From positions 1 to 38,139 of the forward strand of contig JANYFO010000030.1 of the NCBI GenBank assembly GCA_025362635.1: DNA of 38,139 nt, in the 5' to 3' direction. The notes under the pieces are model-generated. The model did not search any database, was not told the DNA's origin, and worked only from the letters and a program-made list of their open reading frames with translations. Both the position numbers and the translations under genes were made by a program. Below, in pieces: positions 34,907-38,139 of the stretch. Origin of the DNA: Gemmatimonadaceae bacterium. Its GTDB lineage: Bacteria > Gemmatimonadota > Gemmatimonadetes > Gemmatimonadales > Gemmatimonadaceae. Numbering within the stretch: the first letter of the stretch is position 1; every line of letters starts with the position of its first letter.

Positions 34907-35125
34907 CTACGATTTTCGTTGATAGCCATGATCGATGGCATGTTCGCGCACCGATTCCATGATGCGCGCCATGTCGGCCTCGTATCGGGAGCGCTCTTCA
35001 GCTGTCCACAAGTCGACATTCGCGGCAGCGCGAATAGAAGCGAGCATCTCGTCGACCAACTCGCGAAGTCGTGGATTGCTCCGGCGCTCGGAACCGCCGT
35101 ACGGATCGTTGGAAGTAGTAGGCAT
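34907..35125 (-). CDS. Small hypothetical protein (72 aa)
   Basis: From the ATG at 35125 the product is MPTTSNDPYGG followed by helix-rich charged sequence (LRELVDEMLASIRAAANV, then ERSRYEADMARIMESVREH). The composition is balanced and protein-like, unlike the overlapping frame at 34807-35133, which I reject. No family is recognised. It is soluble, with predicted amphipathic helices that could mediate dimerisation. It lies upstream of ada in the same direction with a 96-bp gap, so it might share its transcript. The longer start at 35236 adds a segment with no clear role. Confidence 0.6.
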   Translation of the reverse strand: MPTTSNDPYGGSERRSNPRLRELVDEMLASIRAAANVDLWTAEERSRYEADMARIMESVREHAIDHGYQRKS

Positions 35126-35393
35126 GTGCACAATGTTCAACGGGTGCGCAGCACCCACAAGAGCACCCACACGAGCTTGTCGTCCAGCAGCAGCGCCGAT
35201 GACGTCTTGCGTCTCAACTGCCGACACCCGACTCACCGACGCGACTACATATACTACCCAGAAGGGGCAACGACCGTGCCACGATTACCGTGAACCGCAC
35301 TAATCGCTCCTAACGGCTCCGAATGTCGTGGATGGGTCGTCGATAGGTCGTGATGAGCTTCTCGGATGCGATGTCACTAAATTGAAATGCATC

Positions 35394-35885
35394 ATGACTG
35401 ACTTCGTCCATTCTCAGCCTTTGCGATCGCGTCGCGACTTTCTCTGCGTAGTGGGCGTGGCGATAGGCACCATCGTCCTGCGTCCTCGCACTGCGGCGGC
35501 GTTATCCCCCAGTCCGCTGCGCGCAATTACGGTTTACAAAGATCCCGACTGCGGATGCTGCGTTGAGTGGGTCAAACACGTCCGGAAGGCGGGCTTTATC
35601 GTCACGGTTAACGACATGCGCGACATGGAAAGCGTCAAGCGCTCCATGGGCGTTCCGAAGACGCTGGAGTCCTGTCATACGGCGCGCATCGGCAGGTACA
35701 CCATCGAAGGCCACGTGCCGGCCGACGTAATCATCAAATTATTAGACGAAACACCGGACGCGCTCGGACTTGCTGTGCCGGGCATGCCGATGGGGTCACC
35801 CGGCATGGAAGGCGCCCGTCTGGATCACTACAACGTGATGCTTTTCGACAAAGCCGGCGCGAGTCGCATCTACGTGTCGCGCTGA
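35394..35885 (+). CDS. DUF411 metal-binding protein, Tat-exported
   Basis: A 163-aa protein. The twin-arginine signal is RSRRDFLCVVGVAIG, followed by a DUF411 domain: ITVYKDPDCGCCVEWVKHV (Cys53, Cys55, Cys56), ESCHTARIGRYTIEGHVPADVI (Cys94, His95, His107) and AVPGMPMGSPGME, a Met-rich loop. The Cys, His and Met pattern and known genomic links suggest a periplasmic copper-handling protein, but no copper transporter is adjacent here. The ATG at 35394 is chosen because it places the twin arginines near the N-terminus. The stop overlaps the ATG of the acetyltransferase (TGATG). Confidence 0.9.
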   Translation: MTDFVHSQPLRSRRDFLCVVGVAIGTIVLRPRTAAALSPSPLRAITVYKDPDCGCCVEWVKHVRKAGFIVTVNDMRDMESVKRSMGVPKTLESCHTARIGRYTIEGHVPADVIIKLLDETPDALGLAVPGMPMGSPGMEGARLDHYNVMLFDKAGASRIYVSR

Positions 35886-36406
35886 TGACCACCTCAATAT
35901 CCAGCGTCGGCGCGGTGGAGCACGCTGATGAAGCGCAGATCTCGGCGATCGCGGCGTTGAACAATTTGTTTGCGCCAGATGGCCTCACGCTGCATCGCTC
36001 GGAAGCATTTGTCATAAGTCATTTGCAGGACTATCAAGTGGTCCGTGATGACGACGGGATCGTATTGGGTTGCGTCGCGCTCGACGAATATTCGCCGTCG
36101 TTAGTTGAACTTGTCTCGCTTGCGGTCTTGCCGACGGCGCAGGGCCATGGCATCGGCCGTCAGCTGATTGCGGCTGCCGAAAAGCTTGCACGCGAAAGAG
36201 GCTATCCAGAGCTATTTGCGATCTCGTTGGCCGATCAATTGTTTCTCAGCATGGGATTCTGCGCGTCGAGCATCATCGACTATCCAGAAAAGATCACGCG
36301 GTATCAGCAAATTTCGCGGTCGGAATTGTCCATCGGTCGCAAGTTCTGCTTTACGCGCGTGCTGCGTGGTGGCACGAGTGACACCGGCATCGTCAGTGCA
36401 GCGTAA
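35885..36406 (+). CDS. GNAT-family N-acetyltransferase, ArgA-C-terminal-like
   Basis: A 173-aa acetyltransferase. The core resembles the acetyl-CoA-binding half of N-acetylglutamate synthase: LGCVALDEYSPSLVELVSLAVLPTAQGHGIGRQLIAAAEKLARERG, with the QGHGIG pyrophosphate loop, and LFLSMGFCASSIIDYPEKI. The amino acid kinase half of ArgA is missing, as in short stand-alone versions. It may acetylate glutamate, but that is inference from resemblance. It overlaps the DUF411 stop by one base, so the two are surely cotranslated, an odd pairing. Confidence 0.85.
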   Translation: MTTSISSVGAVEHADEAQISAIAALNNLFAPDGLTLHRSEAFVISHLQDYQVVRDDDGIVLGCVALDEYSPSLVELVSLAVLPTAQGHGIGRQLIAAAEKLARERGYPELFAISLADQLFLSMGFCASSIIDYPEKITRYQQISRSELSIGRKFCFTRVLRGGTSDTGIVSAA

Positions 36407-36438
36407 ACGGTTCTCACCTTCAACGAGCGTAACGCACC

Positions 36439-36711
36439 ATGGATTCTGATCTTGCCGCCATTCTTGTCACGGGAGTGGTCGTGGTCATCGGATTTCCAAT
36501 CGCCCGTGCTATTGCCGGACGCATTGCTGGGTCGACACCTGGGCCTTCACAGGCCAATCTGTCAAACGATTTGACGGCGCGATTAGATCGTATCGAACAG
36601 ATGATGGAAGTCACGCAACTCGAAGTTGAACGCATCTCCGAAGGGCAGCGTTTTACAACGAAGCTGTTGACGGAGCGTGCGACATCGAAAAATGAGGAGC
36701 GCGCGAGCTAG
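36439..36711 (+). CDS. Small membrane-anchored coiled-coil protein
   Basis: A 90-aa protein: one N-terminal membrane helix (AAILVTGVVVVIGFPIARAIAG), a Pro/Gly-rich linker, then a charged helix with heptad-like spacing (LTARLDRIEQMMEVTQLEVERISEGQRF). The VERISEGQRFTTKLL end is a pattern I recall from many Gemmatimonadota hypothetical proteins, which supports the taxonomic guess. The function is unknown. Its TAG stop shares the palindrome CTAG with the stop of the convergent glycosyltransferase gene. Confidence 0.75.
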   Translation: MDSDLAAILVTGVVVVIGFPIARAIAGRIAGSTPGPSQANLSNDLTARLDRIEQMMEVTQLEVERISEGQRFTTKLLTERATSKNEERAS

Positions 36712-38139
36712 CGTTTGCCGTTGTGAGCGATCTTGACCACATCGTACATCGCAAGCTGCACACCGTGCCCAATATTTATTGTATCGAGTGCTGTGATGCG
36801 GATTGAGTCCGACACTAACGCGATGGACGCTGGGTGCCACTCCCGTAGATCGGGTCGCAGCCGCTCTATAAGTACGGCACGTGTCCACACACCTTTGATC
36901 GTGTCGCGCCACGCCAGATGTCGCGAATCTGAACAAAGACACACCACGCTCGCCCGACGGACACCCAGCGCGACTCCAAGTTGACCGGCCTGCATCCAGT
37001 TCCGGGTGAGCAATACGGGCGGTGTCGCGGCAAACCGGCCTAATGCTTCGAGTCGACGCACCGCGCCATCCCACGACACGGTGTCACGGGTCGGTTCCGA
37101 GGCGCGCGCGCGGTCCGACAACAGCGCATCGACAATGCCCCAACGCATTTGCGCCAGCAACACGAGTACAACAACCGACGTGGCGAGTACACTGCTTCGC
37201 ATCCACCGCACGGGCCACGCGGCGCGGCGACTCGTCGCGTCATCTGCCCATGCGCCAAGCAACGGAAACACAAATAGCCAGCCGGGCGCCTGCCAATGCG
37301 GAAGTCCGCGAACACCGCCCAGTGTGACAAGTGTGAACAGTGCGATTGGTACGATGGCCAGACACACGCAATACCATCGCGCGATGTCTGTCGGCCCGAC
37401 ACGCAACGCGTGCCACAGGGCGATGAGTAACGGGACCGCAATCCATGGCAATAACCACAATATCTGACCACTCACATTTTCGACGAACGGAGCAAGCGCC
37501 ACACTGTGCGGCACCGCCCGTGCGCCTTGAAATGCGAAGGAGACCCACTGGTGTGTTGCGTTCCACCACACGATAGGTACTACCGCGATCGTCGCAATCG
37601 CGACTGCCCACCACGGTCCTGGCGTACGCAGCAATCGTCGTCCATTTGCTGTTGTGAGTATGAAAAGCAACACACCGCCCGCAAGAAGCACCGCGTGGTA
37701 CTTGGAAAGCAGCGCGAGGCCGAATGCAACGCCAACGGAAGGCCAACGCCACCATCGCGCGACTTCGTGCGACCCGTGCGCTTGACTCGTCGGAGTGCGC
37801 ACGACGAGCATCGGCGCCATTAACAGCGCGCCAACGCTGGTGGCGGCGACGAGCGGACCATCTGGTAGCACCCATGTACCCGTCGTGACACCAAGGACCC
37901 CACTGAGGGCCAACGCACCTGCAGCGAAGCGACCCGCGCGCTCGGTAAATAAGTACGTCGTCAGCGACGCGATCGCCCAGAGGGTTAGCGTGAACAGCAA
38001 CACGAACGGCAGGCGCACCCACAGCGGGTTCGTACCGCGCGACATCTCCGTCATGACGCCCGCCATCCAAAAATGCAGCGGCGGGTGGTCGAAATAACTG
38101 AGCGAAAACGGACGAGCGACCGTGAGCGCGTACGACTCG
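36708..38139 (-). CDS. GT39 / ArnT-like glycosyltransferase, N-terminus beyond window
   Basis: Polytopic membrane glycosyltransferase of the PMT_2 (GT39) family, which transfers sugars from polyprenyl phosphate donors outside the inner membrane. The ORF track begins at Met 38066, but the same frame stays open to the window edge and reads SYFDHPPLHFWM just before that Met. That is the conserved catalytic-loop motif, so the true start lies to the right. About ten hydrophobic helices follow, with a periplasmic C-terminal part ending in VSDSIRITALDTINIGHG. The visible part is about 477 residues, near the usual 500-550 total. The acceptor (lipid A, glycolipid or protein) is unknown. Confidence 0.88.
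   Translation of the reverse strand, partial: ESYALTVARPFSLSYFDHPPLHFWMAGVMTEMSRGTNPLWVRLPFVLLFTLTLWAIASLTTYLFTERAGRFAAGALALSGVLGVTTGTWVLPDGPLVAATSVGALLMAPMLVVRTPTSQAHGSHEVARWWRWPSVGVAFGLALLSKYHAVLLAGGVLLFILTTANGRRLLRTPGPWWAVAIATIAVVPIVWWNATHQWVSFAFQGARAVPHSVALAPFVENVSGQILWLLPWIAVPLLIALWHALRVGPTDIARWYCVCLAIVPIALFTLVTLGGVRGLPHWQAPGWLFVFPLLGAWADDATSRRAAWPVRWMRSSVLATSVVVLVLLAQMRWGIVDALLSDRARASEPTRDTVSWDGAVRRLEALGRFAATPPVLLTRNWMQAGQLGVALGVRRASVVCLCSDSRHLAWRDTIKGVWTRAVLIERLRPDLREWHPASIALVSDSIRITALDTINIGHGVQLAMYDVVKIAHNGKR

Noticed and set aside
34807-35133. 108-aa minus-strand ORF whose stop overlaps the ada start
   Set aside because: Its sequence is Cys/Ser/Arg-rich with no domain pattern, while the other frame (34907-35125) gives a well-composed helical protein. 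The ATGA overlap with ada is tempting but not enough.
1-38139. tRNA, rRNA, CRISPR, insertion sequences, prophage or defence genes
   Set aside because: Reading both strands by eye, I found no cloverleaf-like gene, direct-repeat array, transposase or integrase motif, or known defence protein. A tRNA or covariance-model scan could still reveal a missed RNA.

Overview
The window looks like a moderately GC-rich chromosomal segment from an environmental bacterium, most probably a Gemmatimonadota member. This assignment is inferred, not proven. It rests on large secreted S9 peptidases with Arg/Gly-rich inserts, a lipoprotein S41 homologue of a kind I associate with that phylum, and a small membrane-anchored protein ending in a VERISEGQRFTTKLL-like segment that I associate with Gemmatimonadota. 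I found no rRNA, tRNA, CRISPR array, transposase, phage or plasmid gene. The content reads as an ordinary chromosome with some accessory touches.

Layout. (1) 1-5155, minus strand: a compact run read right to left. It holds an AlaX-type editing hydrolase, a DinB-like protein, transketolase, a small membrane protein, a DUF1697 protein and the first codons of a PQQ-dependent dehydrogenase cut by the left edge. (2) 5504-13141, plus strand: a lipoprotein S41-like protein lacking the catalytic serine, the helicase HrpB, an LPG-synthase/flippase-like membrane protein, an EamA transporter and a small membrane protein, closed by a clear hairpin terminator. (3) 13351-19758, plus strand: a fatty-alcohol-oxidase-like GMC flavoprotein, a MarR regulator, serine-glyoxylate aminotransferase, hydroxypyruvate/glyoxylate reductase, an esterase and a DUF2461 protein. 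The last five genes are packed with overlapping starts and stops. (4) 19780-20646, minus strand: GlsB/YeaQ-type and DUF4126 membrane proteins. (5) 20926-25041, plus strand: an S9 peptidase gene broken by a one-base deletion, then a DUF1611/DgcN-like P-loop protein. (6) 25034-27924: amidase (minus), EVE-domain protein (plus) and rlmN (minus). (7) 28113-32496: a second intact S9 (DPP-IV-like) peptidase, a Tat-type sugar-phosphate isomerase/epimerase-like protein (minus), a 525-bp gap and a VC0807-like membrane protein. (8) 32491-38139: an inverted pair of TTAGGG-like heptamer arrays bridging two genes, a SAM methyltransferase, full-length Ada (minus), a 72-aa protein (minus), DUF411, GNAT, a small coiled-coil membrane protein, and a GT39 glycosyltransferase (minus) whose N-terminus lies beyond the right edge.

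How genes work together. The clearest metabolic unit is serine-glyoxylate aminotransferase plus hydroxypyruvate reductase. Together they turn serine and glyoxylate into glycine and glycerate, probably under the MarR protein encoded just upstream. Ada, HrpB, RlmN, AlaX and EVE are information-processing or repair functions without obvious mutual linkage. The two S9 peptidases point to growth on peptides in the periplasm.

The most noteworthy observations are the heptamer inverted-repeat element that supplies both a stop codon and the next start codon, the Ser-to-Gly S41 pseudo-peptidase, the precisely locatable frameshift in the first S9 peptidase, and the regulated C2/serine module. I did not find a convincing wholly new multi-gene system.
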